Origin: Candidatus Bathyarchaeota archaeon
Lineage (GTDB): Archaea > Thermoproteota > Bathyarchaeia > 40CM-2-53-6
Direction of reading: 5' to 3'
Length of the DNA stretch: 37,549 nucleotides
Assembly: GCA_005881615.1 (NCBI GenBank)
Contig: VBBR01000011.1
Span: 26,370-63,918, forward strand
Below are positions 1 to 7,757 of this stretch, one piece after another. The number at the start of each line of letters is the position of its first letter. Position 1 is the first letter of the stretch. Position numbers and translations under genes: made by a program. Below the pieces are notes generated by a model. It had not been told where the DNA came from and ran no database searches. It saw only the letters and a program-made list of their open reading frames with translations.

Positions 1-2
1 GG

Positions 3-1610
3 GGAAGAGACGCCCAGAGAAGCAACATAATGGCCGCTAAGATAGTTGCGGAAATTGTCCGGTCAACCATCGGACCACGAGGGATGGACAAGATGCTGGT
101 CGCAGGCATGGGGGACATTGTGATCACAAACGACGGGGCTACCATCATGAAGGAAATGGACGTCCAGAACCCTGCTGCTAAGATGATAGTCGAGATATCG
201 AAAACCCAGGACAGCGAAGTTGGCGACGGAACAACAACCGCAGTAGTCCTCGCCGGCGAGTTGCTCGCCGGAGCAGAGACTCTTCTTGACAAGGATGTTC
301 ATCCCAATGCCGTCATCGACGGTTACAGAAACGCTGCAGGAAAAGCACAGGAGATTCTAGAGAAAATCGCCATCGCTATCAAGCCTGACGACGAGGTGCG
401 GCTCAAGCAGGTCGCGATGACCTCCCTAAACACCAAAGGTATCTTCGGTTCTCAGAACCGTTTCGCCGAACTTGCTGTTGAGGCGGTCATGCAGGTGACT
501 GAGAAGAACAATGGCAGGGTAAAGGCGGATATCGATCTTGTCAAGGTGATGAAGAAGCACGGAAAAAGCTTGGAGGAAAGCGAGCTAGTGAACGGGATAA
601 TTATCGACAAGGAAGTCTCTCACTCTCAGATGCCGAAGAGCGTCGCTGGCGCTAAGATAGCGTTGTTGAATGCGAAGTTGGAGATTGAGAAGACTGAGAC
701 CGATGCGAAGATCAATATCAACAAGCCGGAGGAAATGTACCAGTTCATACAGGAAGAGGAAAAGCTTCTCCGAGACATGGCGGATCAGGTTACCAAGACT
801 GGCGCAAATGTTCTCTTTAGCGAGAAGAGTATCGATGACGAGGTTCTATCTCTCCTTTCTAAAAAAGGAATCCTCACTGTCAAGAATGTAAGCAGCAGCG
901 ACATGGAGAAACTGGCAAAGGCCACGGGCGGAAGTGTTGTAGGAACGACACGGGATCTCTCGAAAGAGGCGCTTGGTTATGCCAAGGTCGTTGAAGAAGT
1001 GAAGATCGGAGACGACAAGCTTGTATACGTTCGCGAGGCGAAGAACCCCAAGGCAGTTACTATCATGATACGAGGGGGCTCAGAGCACGTTGTCGACGAG
1101 GCCGAAAGGTCCCTCCATGACGCGCTGAGCGTTGTTCGAAACGCAGTGGAAGACGGAAAGATAGTCGCTGGCGGAGGCTCTCCAGAAATAGAGTTGTCCA
1201 AGCGGCTCCGAGAGTACGCGATCAAAGTCGGAGGCAGAGAACAGCTCGCCGTGACGGCATTCGCAGAAGCCTTGGAATCCATACCAGTGGCAATTGCTCA
1301 GAACGCGGGAATCAACCCGATAGACATACTCGTTGACCTCAAATCGAAACATAACAACGCTCAGAATCTGTGGTTCGGAGTCAACACCCAGACCGGAAAG
1401 GCAAGCGACATGCTGAAAATGAACGTGGTTGAACCACTACGCGTGAAGACACAGGTGATCAAGTCGGCGGTTGAAGCTGTGACGATGATCCTTAGGGTCG
1501 ACGACGTCTTCGCATCGAAGGGTGGAAGCACACCAGGCCCAGGCGGTCCTGGAGGAATGCCCCCGGGTATGGGTGGCGGTATGCCTCCCGGCATGATGGG
1601 CGGAATGTAG
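3..1610 (+). CDS. thsA: Thermosome subunit (group II chaperonin), 5' end cut by window edge
   Basis: ATP-dependent group II chaperonin subunit that folds cytosolic proteins in a double-ring complex. The usual N-terminal motif GRDAQRxNI is readable in frame upstream of the ATG at 30 (codons from base 3 give [15 protein letters not shown]), so the real start lies before the window and the ATG at 30 is internal. Visible family signatures are [14 protein letters not shown], the ATPase motif [15 protein letters not shown], and [11 protein letters not shown] with [10 protein letters not shown] in the second equatorial half. The C-terminus is the Gly/Pro/Met-rich tail ending GGM typical of archaeal thermosomes. 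Length (over 535 codons visible) fits the family with only a few residues missing. Which paralogue (alpha or beta) cannot be told from this sequence. Family assignment is certain. Confidence 0.97.
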   Translation, partial: GRDAQRSNIMAAKIVAEIVRSTIGPRGMDKMLVAGMGDIVITNDGATIMKEMDVQNPAAKMIVEISKTQDSEVGDGTTTAVVLAGELLAGAETLLDKDVHPNAVIDGYRNAAGKAQEILEKIAIAIKPDDEVRLKQVAMTSLNTKGIFGSQNRFAELAVEAVMQVTEKNNGRVKADIDLVKVMKKHGKSLEESELVNGIIIDKEVSHSQMPKSVAGAKIALLNAKLEIEKTETDAKININKPEEMYQFIQEEEKLLRDMADQVTKTGANVLFSEKSIDDEVLSLLSKKGILTVKNVSSSDMEKLAKATGGSVVGTTRDLSKEALGYAKVVEEVKIGDDKLVYVREAKNPKAVTIMIRGGSEHVVDEAERSLHDALSVVRNAVEDGKIVAGGGSPEIELSKRLREYAIKVGGREQLAVTAFAEALESIPVAIAQNAGINPIDILVDLKSKHNNAQNLWFGVNTQTGKASDMLKMNVVEPLRVKTQVIKSAVEAVTMILRVDDVFASKGGSTPGPGGPGGMPPGMGGGMPPGMMGGM

Positions 1611-1639
1611 TAAGAGTCCAACTAAGATAATCTAATGGC

Positions 1640-1735
1640 TTTCCTCTCTCCAAAGGAGAGGGTGGGAGCCCTCTCTAGCGGTTCTTTCCTCTCTTCGGGC
1701 CTTCTCTGCCCGCCATTTTCTTCTTTTTCTTCTGC
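1640..1735 (+). terminator. Hairpins plus T-rich tract downstream of thermosome
   Basis: Two perfect hairpins follow the chaperonin stop: CTCTCC-AAA-GGAGAG (1646-1660, extendable by a GC and a GT pair) and CGGGC-CTTCTCT-GCCCG (1696-1712). The second is followed directly by a pyrimidine tract with T runs (1717-1733). Archaeal RNA polymerase terminates on T-rich tracts, so this is a good terminator candidate for the thermosome transcript. It is inferred from sequence only. Confidence 0.5.
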
Positions 1736-1864
1736 CAATCAGGACGAGTCATGGTTTCTTCAGAACAATGGTGTGTTTCTTCACGTATATCTGCCCGATC
1801 CTTCAGACATTGAAGGCAAGATTCGGAGTCAAACTACTTATTTTGTCAGGACCATGAGTGAGCC

Positions 1865-2968
1865 ATGTTGACTTCCCAGCAGAGTCTCGCTCAACTACAT
1901 GGAGCCCTCGAGCAGAAAGATAACATTCTGCCCGATGATGAAAAATGGAGAGCTGTTCTATCTAGAGATGACCGTTTCGATGGAGCATTTGTATTCGCCG
2001 TTCGCTCGACCGGGATCTATTGTAGACCGTCGTGTCCAGCGAGGCGTCCGAGCAAACAACAAGTTCTATTCTTTCCTGGAACGATTGAAGCCGAACAATC
2101 TGGTTTCCGGCCGTGTCACCGTTGTCAGCCCCGCGAAGGAGGACCTTCCCCGAAAGCCAAACTGGTAGATCAAGCCTGCCGATACATCGAAGCCAATCTT
2201 CAAGGAAAACTTAGCCTCGCAATCCTCAGTGGTCAAGTCGGCCTTAGTCCTTATCATTTCCAGCGTACTTTCAAGAAGGTTCTCGGGATCTCACCCCGAG
2301 AATACGTCAAGGCTAGCCGCCTTGCCAGAATGAAACGGTTTCTAAGAAATGGGGAAACTGTGAACGACTCGTTGTACAGTGCTGGTTTTTCTTCCCGAAG
2401 TCGCGTATACGAGAACGTTCAGGGAGCATTCGGGGTAAGTCCTGGAGAATTTCGCCGAGGCGGTGAAGGCTTACGGATTCAATATAGCATCATCGACTCT
2501 CCGATAGGCCGGCTGCTGGTCGCCGCAACAGAAAGAGGTGTGTGCGGTGTCTGCATTGGAGACTCAGATCGATTTGTCGAGAGCTCTCTTGCGGAGGACT
2601 ATCCTCACGCAATCTTGAGCCGGAGTGACGAGGCGATGGAAGAGTGGACTGGTGCGTTCGCGAAATACTTTGACGGGGAGCATCTCGCACTCAACCTTCC
2701 TTTCGACGTGACGGCCACAGCTTTCCAGTCGCGGGTCTGGAAGATAATCCAATCCATCCCATTCGGCCAGACGACCACCTACAGTCAGATCGCCAGGGAG
2801 CTGGGCGAGCCTGAGGCTTCACGAGCGGTGGCAAGAGCATGCGCGACCAACCCCGTTGCGCTGGTGATTCCATGTCATCGAGTAATTGGCAAAGACGGTA
2901 GTCTGCGCGGATATCGCTGGGGTATCAAGAGAAAACATGCTTTACTCAAGCTCGAGCACACCAGTTAA
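1865..2968 (+). CDS. ada: Bifunctional Ada: methylphosphotriester/O6-alkylguanine methyltransferase and AraC-type regulator
   Basis: DNA alkylation repair protein with the complete three-part architecture of E. coli Ada. Residues about 25-90 form the zinc/Cys-methyltransferase domain with FVFAVRSTGIYCRPSC and GFRPCHRCQP; C53, C57, C84 and C87 are the four zinc ligands, C53 being the expected acceptor from phosphotriesters. Residues about 97-200 are an AraC-type double HTH. Residues about 205-365 are the MGMT domain with active site IPCHRV (acceptor C337) and the GYRWGIKRKHALL tail. Length (367 aa) matches bacterial Ada (354 aa). In bacteria the methylated protein activates its own gene; whether an AraC domain can work with archaeal transcription machinery is unclear. 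The gene stands alone on this strand. Full-length Ada suggests transfer from bacteria. Function is confident; regulation is inference. Confidence 0.95.
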   Translation: MLTSQQSLAQLHGALEQKDNILPDDEKWRAVLSRDDRFDGAFVFAVRSTGIYCRPSCPARRPSKQQVLFFPGTIEAEQSGFRPCHRCQPREGGPSPKAKLVDQACRYIEANLQGKLSLAILSGQVGLSPYHFQRTFKKVLGISPREYVKASRLARMKRFLRNGETVNDSLYSAGFSSRSRVYENVQGAFGVSPGEFRRGGEGLRIQYSIIDSPIGRLLVAATERGVCGVCIGDSDRFVESSLAEDYPHAILSRSDEAMEEWTGAFAKYFDGEHLALNLPFDVTATAFQSRVWKIIQSIPFGQTTTYSQIARELGEPEASRAVARACATNPVALVIPCHRVIGKDGSLRGYRWGIKRKHALLKLEHTS

Positions 2969-3093
2969 CTCAGAGACGATCCAAAAATAGCTCGTTGGTG
3001 GGCCAGCAGTTCATTCGCACCTGACATCGTGATTAAGCATCAAATCAACCGCACTAATAGAGCGCTCAGGACCTTATCAGTGACTTGCGGATC

Positions 3094-3972
3094 ATGTCTA
3101 AGCAGTGGAACTTGCCAGAGACCATCGTCGATATGACCGGTAAGACCTCCCTCATTACGGGCGGGAATTCCGGGATCGGCAAGGCCACAGCTCTTGGACT
3201 TGCAAGAATGGGAGCGACTGTCATAATCGTCTCCCGGGACAAGGAGAGAGGGGAGGTCGCTCTAGCGGACATTATCGCGAAGAGCGGGAACCAGAACTTG
3301 GAGTTGATGCTGGCTGACATGTCCTCCCAGGACTCTGTCCGCAGGTTAGCGAGTGACTTCAAGGCTAGACATGAGATGCTGCACTTGCTTGTCAACAACG
3401 CCGGAGTCTATCTGACGAGGCGCATCACGACGGTGGACGGTCTCGAATCGACCTTCGCCACTAACCATCTCGGACCGTTTCTCTTGACGAGCCTCCTGCT
3501 TGACCTTCTCAAGGCAAGCGCTCCGTCCCGAATAGTCAACGTTTCATCGGACGCCCACAATGGCGCGAAGGTTGACTTCGAGGATCTCCAAGGCGAGAAG
3601 AAGTTCTCGGGCTGGCATGCTTATGGCCAGTCAAAACTGGCAATGATACTTTTCACTCACGAGCTGGCGAAGAGGCTTGACGGCACGGGTGTTACCGTGA
3701 ATAGTGCGCATCCGGGAGTAGTCAGAACCAACTTTGCCAACAACAACGGCCTCGTCACCTTCGGATTCAGGCTAATGCGACCGTTTTTCATAAGTCCCAA
3801 AAGCGCAGCCAAGAGAATTCTCTACGTGGCAACCTCTCCCGACTTGGGAGGCGTGACTGGAAAGTACTTCACCAAGATGCACGAGGCAAAGTCTTCTCGA
3901 GAATCGTATGATGATGACTCAGCCAAACGGTTGTGGCAGATAAGCAAACAATTGACAAAAGTATCTATTTGA
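3094..3972 (+). CDS. SDR family NAD(P)-dependent oxidoreductase (retinol-dehydrogenase-like)
   Basis: Classical short-chain dehydrogenase. Counting from the ATG at 3094, the Rossmann cofactor motif GGNSGIG is at 23-29, NNAG at 101-104, the structural Asn at about 124, catalytic Ser at 151/152 in RIVNVSSDAH, and the catalytic pair Y177-x3-K181 in AYGQSK. The arrangement with TFATNHLGPFLLT and NSAHPGVVRTNF resembles the retinol dehydrogenase/WWOX-like branch of SDRs. VSRDKERG after beta-2 suggests a basic residue favouring NADP(H). Substrate cannot be told. An in-frame TTG at 3085 would add three residues; ATG is preferred. Stands alone after ada, with no tight operon neighbour. Confidence 0.93.
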   Translation: MSKQWNLPETIVDMTGKTSLITGGNSGIGKATALGLARMGATVIIVSRDKERGEVALADIIAKSGNQNLELMLADMSSQDSVRRLASDFKARHEMLHLLVNNAGVYLTRRITTVDGLESTFATNHLGPFLLTSLLLDLLKASAPSRIVNVSSDAHNGAKVDFEDLQGEKKFSGWHAYGQSKLAMILFTHELAKRLDGTGVTVNSAHPGVVRTNFANNNGLVTFGFRLMRPFFISPKSAAKRILYVATSPDLGGVTGKYFTKMHEAKSSRESYDDDSAKRLWQISKQLTKVSI

Positions 3973-4076
3973 CTGCGCATTCAAGAGGGTTCGTGCAAAT
4001 ACGCTGCTAAGGGAACGGTGACTGCTTGGAGCCTTTGATCCCGGTGTCCTCTAGGTTCGATGTTCCAGCTGCTTTT

Positions 4077-4337
4077 CTAGTATGGCAGGGCCCGGGAAGC
4101 AATCTCGCTTTTGATATCAGTGATTATCGTTGCAGGGCCTTCGGCTTTGACTCTGAGTTCTCGTCCAGACCACGTTGCCCGCAGAGTCGTCTTTCTGAGC
4201 TGCCTCTCATCGTCTTGCCTTAAGAATTCAAGCCCAATGAACTCTACCTCGGTTAGTTCGAAGGGTCCGACAGAGGGCACTCGCATTTCCCTCGGTTGAG
4301 GATCAAACGTCAACTCGCGAGGGATATTAGGCGTCAT
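4077..4337 (-). CDS. Small hypothetical protein (86 aa)
   Basis: I do not recognise this protein. It is a soluble, charged 86-residue product without membrane segments; the centre (GPFELTEVEFIGLEFLRQDD and TLRATWSGRELRVKAEG) alternates hydrophobic and charged residues as a small beta-rich domain would. It starts with ATG. It lies tail-to-tail with the SDR gene. Two shorter ORFs on the other strand overlap it, but their products look like random translation. The minus-strand reading is preferred on amino-acid composition only. Confidence 0.5.
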   Translation of the reverse strand: MTPNIPRELTFDPQPREMRVPSVGPFELTEVEFIGLEFLRQDDERQLRKTTLRATWSGRELRVKAEGPATIITDIKSEIASRALPY

Positions 4338-4407
4338 GGTACAGTTGTCTATGTCCGGTCACTTGTGCGGGAGACTCTAGTTTCTCCCATGAATCGATTG
4401 AACTAGC

Positions 4408-4698
4408 TCAGGAGGTTCCTTTACCGAGGTCCCTTCTCGGTCTGACAACTATTGCGACGAAGAACAAGGCTAGTGCGACGAAGTCGATTCCGACCCTGAC
4501 GACATCTTCGGTCGTCGAAGGTAGAACATAGTCTAGCAATGTCTTCATGAAAAAAAGCAAGAATGCTGCTGCGACCATGATCAGAGCTGGTTGTCTTCTC
4601 CTTGACCAGGCGTATAGGGATAACGAGAAGAGGATGAGTGCGAAGATTCCCCTACCAATTTCTAGCAGGTCTGTTGGATCAGTTGGAGATGCTGACAT
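4408..4698 (-). CDS. Small three-helix membrane protein
   Basis: A 96-residue protein with three predicted membrane segments (about 15-32, 38-58 and 70-87), separated by a basic loop (SRRRQP) and an acidic loop (STTEDVV), ending in a short basic tail. No catalytic motif is visible. It follows the two-wHTH regulator on the same strand by 46 bp. Small membrane proteins beside wHTH regulators recur in archaea and may sense or modulate the regulator, but that role is inference. Starts at ATG. Confidence 0.75.
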   Translation of the reverse strand: MSASPTDPTDLLEIGRGIFALILFSLSLYAWSRRRQPALIMVAAAFLLFFMKTLLDYVLPSTTEDVVRVGIDFVALALFFVAIVVRPRRDLGKGTS

Positions 4699-4744
4699 TT
4701 TTTTCGCTTTTCTCCTCGCTATCCCCGACTTCTCAAGACCGTGG

Positions 4745-5254
4745 TTACGCGAGCAGGTCGGCCAATCTTTCAGCCCATCTCTCCCATACTCTTGGGTGGT
4801 AGCTTCTCAGGAGTGCTAGAATCCTGGCTAAGTCTCCGCTAACGGTGTAGAACACGAACCCGCCTTCTCTCCTAGGTTGTACGAATCCAGCTCTGGATAG
4901 TCTTCCCATGTGCCAGTTTGTTGAGCTCGCGGAGATTCGGGCGAATTCAGAGAGTTCTTTCTGGCTTGCAAGTGGGTTCTTGATGAGGTAGAGTACGAGA
5001 TCTCTCTCAGTTTCTTGGGAGAGAATGTTCAGGATCTCGCGGTCTTGCGCTCCAAGGGCTTTGTCGGCATAGAAGCGTTTGTAGAGGCCGTGGCGAACCG
5101 ATAGTATGCTACGTTCTCGTTCTAGTCTGTACAGGTGGTACTGGATGACACCCATGGCGAGGTTGAGTTCTCGTTTGATCTTTCTCAGATGGGTGCCAGG
5201 ATTCGCTTTGATGAACGCTAGTATGCGGACTCTGTTGGAGTCTTGAATCTGCAC
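4745..5254 (-). CDS. Tandem winged-helix transcriptional regulator
   Basis: A 169-residue DNA-binding protein with two winged-helix domains. The first (about 5-65) contains NPGTHLRKIKRELNLAMGVI with a QYHLYRLERE recognition helix. The second (about 75-145) contains NPLASQKELSEFARISASS with NWHMGRLSRAGFV and a wing QPRREGGFVFYTVS. This duplicated layout is a common archaeal one-component regulator type related to ArsR/MarR-like wHTH. Start is GTG at 5254. It precedes the small membrane protein and is probably cotranscribed with it. An 11-bp direct repeat 45-72 bp upstream is a candidate operator. Target and signal are unknown. Confidence 0.88.
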   Translation of the reverse strand: MQIQDSNRVRILAFIKANPGTHLRKIKRELNLAMGVIQYHLYRLERERSILSVRHGLYKRFYADKALGAQDREILNILSQETERDLVLYLIKNPLASQKELSEFARISASSTNWHMGRLSRAGFVQPRREGGFVFYTVSGDLARILALLRSYHPRVWERWAERLADLLA

Positions 5255-5298
5255 TACTTCGGCTGATTGCGCCTTCGCACGCTCCGCGCATACTGCTC

Positions 5299-5326
5299 GT
5301 TGGGGTGTGAAAAATGTTGGGGTGTG
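5299..5326 (-). promoter_or_regulatory. Direct repeat upstream of the wHTH gene, candidate operator
   Basis: Two perfect copies of GTTGGGGTGTG (5299-5309 and 5316-5326, + strand) sit 17 bp apart, separated by AAAAAT. On the wHTH coding strand they read CACACCCCAAC twice, 45-72 bp before its GTG start. Such spacing (about 1.5 helical turns) and position fit binding of a regulator, perhaps autoregulation. No other copy was noticed in the window. Role is inferred. Confidence 0.45.
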
Positions 5327-5443
5327 TTTGAGTGATGCCTGTCGTTGCTCCCGTCTGTGTTCTTGAAGAAATGGGTAATCCGGGCAGTGTTCCGTTCGAG
5401 CCTAAAGAAAAGAGGGGGTTAGAATGGGATAGGTTCTTGTGCG

Positions 5444-5845
5444 CTACATTCCGCCTGTGGATTGGAACAGGGCGAAGGTGTTTCCGTCAGGGTCCTTTAG
5501 AACTGCAAAGTATCCTACTGTTGGGATTTCTTGTTTTGCAGTGACCACTTGGGCACCTAGGCTTGTGGCTTTGGCTGCGGATTCATCGATGGAGTTGACG
5601 GAGAAATAGTTGAGGAATTGCTCGTTTGGTGCGTTGCGTTTGAAGAGTCCGCCAATGGAATCGTTTGCCGGGGCGTCTTTGTGTGCAATGAGCCAGTATT
5701 CCTGTTCTCCCCATTTAGAGAATTTCCAGTTGAAAAGCTGCTCGTAGAACTTGCTTACGTTGGCGGGGTCGGTTGCAGGTATCTCGAAATGGACTAGAGT
5801 GTGTAGCTTTGGTTGCGGTCGGGTTGTGACTGTTGATGCTTCCAT
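5444..5845 (-). CDS. VOC superfamily (glyoxalase/bleomycin-resistance-like) protein
   Basis: A 133-residue single VOC module. LVHFEIPATDPANVSKFYEQLFNWKF is the typical first beta-alpha-beta unit with an N-terminal metal-ligand region, and VGYFAVLKDPDGNTFALFQS is the typical last unit ending in the PDGN-x-F-A-L motif. This pattern resembles the branch annotated as VOC or glyoxalase-like proteins with two such modules in a dimer. No substrate can be assigned. It starts at ATG; it is monocistronic, facing a 739-bp stretch without a confident gene. Confidence 0.9.
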   Translation of the reverse strand: MEASTVTTRPQPKLHTLVHFEIPATDPANVSKFYEQLFNWKFSKWGEQEYWLIAHKDAPANDSIGGLFKRNAPNEQFLNYFSVNSIDESAAKATSLGAQVVTAKQEIPTVGYFAVLKDPDGNTFALFQSTGGM

Positions 5846-5915
5846 AGTGTATCAGTGTTGAGAGGCGTTCTGGTTGCGTCTCTTAAACATAGCCTCCTCT
5901 CGGGTTAAACTGCGG

Positions 5916-6143
5916 CTAGGGTTCTGTCAAGTCTTCGGTTGTTCGAAGACTAGACTTGCTCTCATCGACTCCGAGGATTACCGTCGTCATCGGGTTCCCG
6001 TTCACTGCTTCACCTGAGAGCCCTTGCGCCTCAAGAGACGCGTGGTCTCTTTTCGGCAGGGAACGGTCGAACCTCAACCGCCCCCTCACGCCCGCAGCGT
6101 GGTAGCTTGGCCCATTGCCAGGCAAGGATTTTACAGTGGCCAA
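5916..6143 (-). pseudogene. Possible decayed transposase (TnpB-like) C-terminal remnant
   Basis: The frame begins at a TTG, a few codons after a stop, and translates to a basic, low-complexity product with HAAGVRGRLRFDRS and RDHASLEAQGLSGEAVNG. This composition loosely recalls the poorly conserved tails of IS605-type TnpB proteins, which often end in a similar HACG-type/KQEA-type segment. No TnpB catalytic motifs or zinc fingers are found upstream in any minus-strand frame, so if it is a remnant only the tail survives. It may equally be a spurious frame over structured non-coding DNA. Confidence 0.2.
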
Positions 6144-6263
6144 CCAACCAGGTATCCCAGTTCAGACCCGTCACGTGATCAGTCACCTCCCCCAGCGTAA
6201 CAGGCTCATCTGACGAACGCCCCTAACGAATAATCGGTCACTCCTCGAACAAAACGGTTAGAG

Positions 6264-6392
6264 ATGACCGAAGGACAAGAAACAGCAACCGAAGAGTTGA
6301 CAGTGCCGCGGCTAGTAAGGAGAATCCTGATGCATGTCGCGAGCGGTGACGTGCACGTCTTCGGTCGTGATTGGAGGATGGGTTGGAAATGA
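6264..6392 (+). CDS. Possible micro-protein (42 aa)
   Basis: An ATG-started frame of 42 codons ending in TGA codes MTEGQETATEELTVPRLVRR and then a short hydrophobic/charged segment with GDVHVFGRDWRMGWK. The product looks more protein-like than surrounding frames and is preceded by a purine-rich GGTTAGAG. There is no homology known to me and no neighbouring operon. Low confidence. Confidence 0.2.
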   Translation: MTEGQETATEELTVPRLVRRILMHVASGDVHVFGRDWRMGWK

Positions 6393-6584
6393 CACCATCG
6401 ACGACTACATTGGGTGTTCCACTAGAAGCTAGCTCCGAAAGGAACGGCCAGGGCCTTTCTGATTGGATTCGACTCTTGCCTTCGACTGTAACCCCATTGA
6501 GTAATTTCTGGTTATGCTAGGGATAAGGGCTGAAAACTGCACTGTCGTAGTGGGAACGAGTGCTGGCTCGATCTGGAAAAAGCA

Positions 6585-7148
6585 ATGGCTAAAGGTATCG
6601 CCGCCGTCATTTTCGTGATTCTCATGATCGGTGCAGTATCAGGGTACTTTTTCTATACTAGGTATGTTCAGGGAACAGTTGTTCTGAGTATCACGGATCC
6701 GCCTCAGGTGCAACCGGCTACTGTTCAGCAATATGATCCCAGCATTCTCCACATCTACCTCACGTTCGCAACGATGGAGATCCATCAGGGAGGCTTTGGG
6801 AACTCTAGCAGTAGTGGATGGTACGCGATAGTCGGGTCCCAGAAAACAGTGGACATGATTTCAATCTTGACCACTACGAAGACTTTGGGAAGTGCGAGGC
6901 TCTCCACGGGAATTTACGATCAGCTCCGTTTTCCAGTATCCGCTGCGGTGGTTACTTTTTCCAACCTCGGAAACGTGACCTATTCGATACCTAGCGATTC
7001 TCTTAAGGTCTCGATCGTTGGGGGAGGGTTTCAGAGCTCTCCGGGTACCACGGTGAATCTCCGATTAACATTGTCTTTCAATAGCAATGAGATCATGGCC
7101 ATGAACGGACAGTTAACGCCACATGCCACAGCCCGGATAGTGACTTGA
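6585..7148 (+). CDS. DUF4382 domain-containing envelope protein
   Basis: A 187-residue protein with one N-terminal membrane segment (about 5-27, followed by YTRY) acting as signal or anchor, placing the rest outside the cell. The exterior domain matches DUF4382: VVLSITDPP at the start, ILHIYLTFATMEIHQGG, W-containing strand, KTVDMISILT, then LSTGIYDQLRFPVS, a typical LPxGxYxQIRL-like motif of the family. DUF4382 proteins are beta-sandwich envelope proteins of unknown function, frequent in archaea and Bacteroidetes. Starts with ATG. Not in an obvious operon. Family call is confident; function is not known. Confidence 0.87.
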   Translation: MAKGIAAVIFVILMIGAVSGYFFYTRYVQGTVVLSITDPPQVQPATVQQYDPSILHIYLTFATMEIHQGGFGNSSSSGWYAIVGSQKTVDMISILTTTKTLGSARLSTGIYDQLRFPVSAAVVTFSNLGNVTYSIPSDSLKVSIVGGGFQSSPGTTVNLRLTLSFNSNEIMAMNGQLTPHATARIVT

Positions 7149-7172
7149 TGTTTTTCTAAGGAGAAGACAACG

Positions 7173-7358
7173 TTACATCTGTGATTGATGACGAGCGAGC
7201 CAACAACAGCAGACTTCAAGCCGGCAGTTGGGGCAGGCGGCGGGCATTTCAGTCGCTTGGCATTCATCTGGTGAACAGTCGCAGTCCGCGCAACGGATGT
7301 GACTGTGACCCTCTTTCGATTTAGCCAACCTTCCTCTCCCTAGAATTTCAGTATTCAT
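7173..7358 (-). CDS. Cysteine-rich mini-protein, probable metal binder
   Basis: A 61-residue product with nine cysteines in two clusters: C23, C26, C28, C33 (CxxCxC-x4-C) and C42, C45, C50-C52 (CPNC-x4-CCC), preceded by GHSHIRC. The spacing suggests a zinc or soft-metal site. It starts with ATG 19 bp after the stop of the TfoX-N gene on the same strand, so it may be cotranscribed. A frame over the DUF4382 gene overlaps it but looks like a shadow. I do not recognise a named family. Confidence 0.45.
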   Translation of the reverse strand: MNTEILGRGRLAKSKEGHSHIRCADCDCSPDECQATEMPAACPNCRLEVCCCWLARHQSQM

Positions 7359-7377
7359 TCAACTAAGTGGGGATGGG

Positions 7378-7731
7378 CTATTTTTTGGTTTTCTTGGGAG
7401 GCAACCGGCTTGTCCAGTCCAGGGACTGGCTGACCCACAATTGCACCGTCTCGGGTTGGTTCCGCCAAGCTTTCGGTATTACGACGTATTCTTTCATGGG
7501 CTTTCCTTTCATCGGTTCCAGCAATGAAGCTCCCTTCTTTTCGAGGAGTTCCTTTCGATTCTCCTCGGACACGCGCACGAATAGGTCGTCTCCAAATAGC
7601 CCTGTGAACATGTTTCCGTTAACAAACGCCGATATGTTTCCGAACATTGGCCGGATAGTGACTCGAGGGTCGTCCGGCAAGATTGATCTGAAAAATTCTT
7701 TGGAATTTTCACTAGGACGCGGAATACGCAT
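7378..7731 (-). CDS. TfoX/Sxy N-terminal domain family protein
   Basis: A 117-residue protein consisting of the TfoX N-terminal domain alone. Diagnostic segments are LPDDPRVTIRPMFGNISAFV, NGNMFTGLFGDDLFVRVSEE and GKPMKEYVVIP, in the expected order. In gamma-proteobacteria TfoX/Sxy controls competence, but stand-alone TfoX-N proteins in archaea have no established role and this one lacks the C-terminal domain. A Lys-rich tail (PPKKTKK) ends it. It lies 26 bp after the peroxiredoxin stop on the same strand, so peroxiredoxin, TfoX-N and the Cys-rich mini-protein may form one operon. Confidence 0.9.
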   Translation of the reverse strand: MRIPRPSENSKEFFRSILPDDPRVTIRPMFGNISAFVNGNMFTGLFGDDLFVRVSEENRKELLEKKGASLLEPMKGKPMKEYVVIPKAWRNQPETVQLWVSQSLDWTSRLPPKKTKK

Positions 7732-7757
7732 TCGAGGGCCTCGGAATGAGAGATAAG

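Larger units (their letters stand above)
5846..6584. other. 739-bp stretch without a confident gene, hairpin-rich at its left part
   Basis: No convincing protein gene fills this stretch. Its left half has several hairpins: GTCTTCG-GTTGTT-CGAAGAC (5931-5950), AGAGAC-GCGTG-GTCTCT followed by TTTT (6034-6053), and a TTGCC-A-GGCAA palindrome near 6114-6124. A 75-codon minus-strand ORF (5916-6143) spans them and a 42-codon plus-strand ORF lies at 6264. The hairpin cluster could be a structured RNA, a mobile-element end or a decayed gene. None of these is proven. Confidence 0.5.

Noticed and set aside
1635-1871. 78-codon plus-strand ORF between thermosome and ada
   Set aside because: Composition is Ser/Phe-rich from the pyrimidine-rich terminator, it overlaps the ada start, and there is no family-like pattern.
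5931-5960. tRNA T-arm-like GTTCGAA segment
   Set aside because: No acceptor, D or anticodon arms fit around it; it belongs to a simple hairpin.
7031-7267. 78-codon minus-strand ORF across the end of the DUF4382 gene
   Set aside because: Antisense shadow; the overlapping Cys-rich frame and DUF4382 explain the region better.
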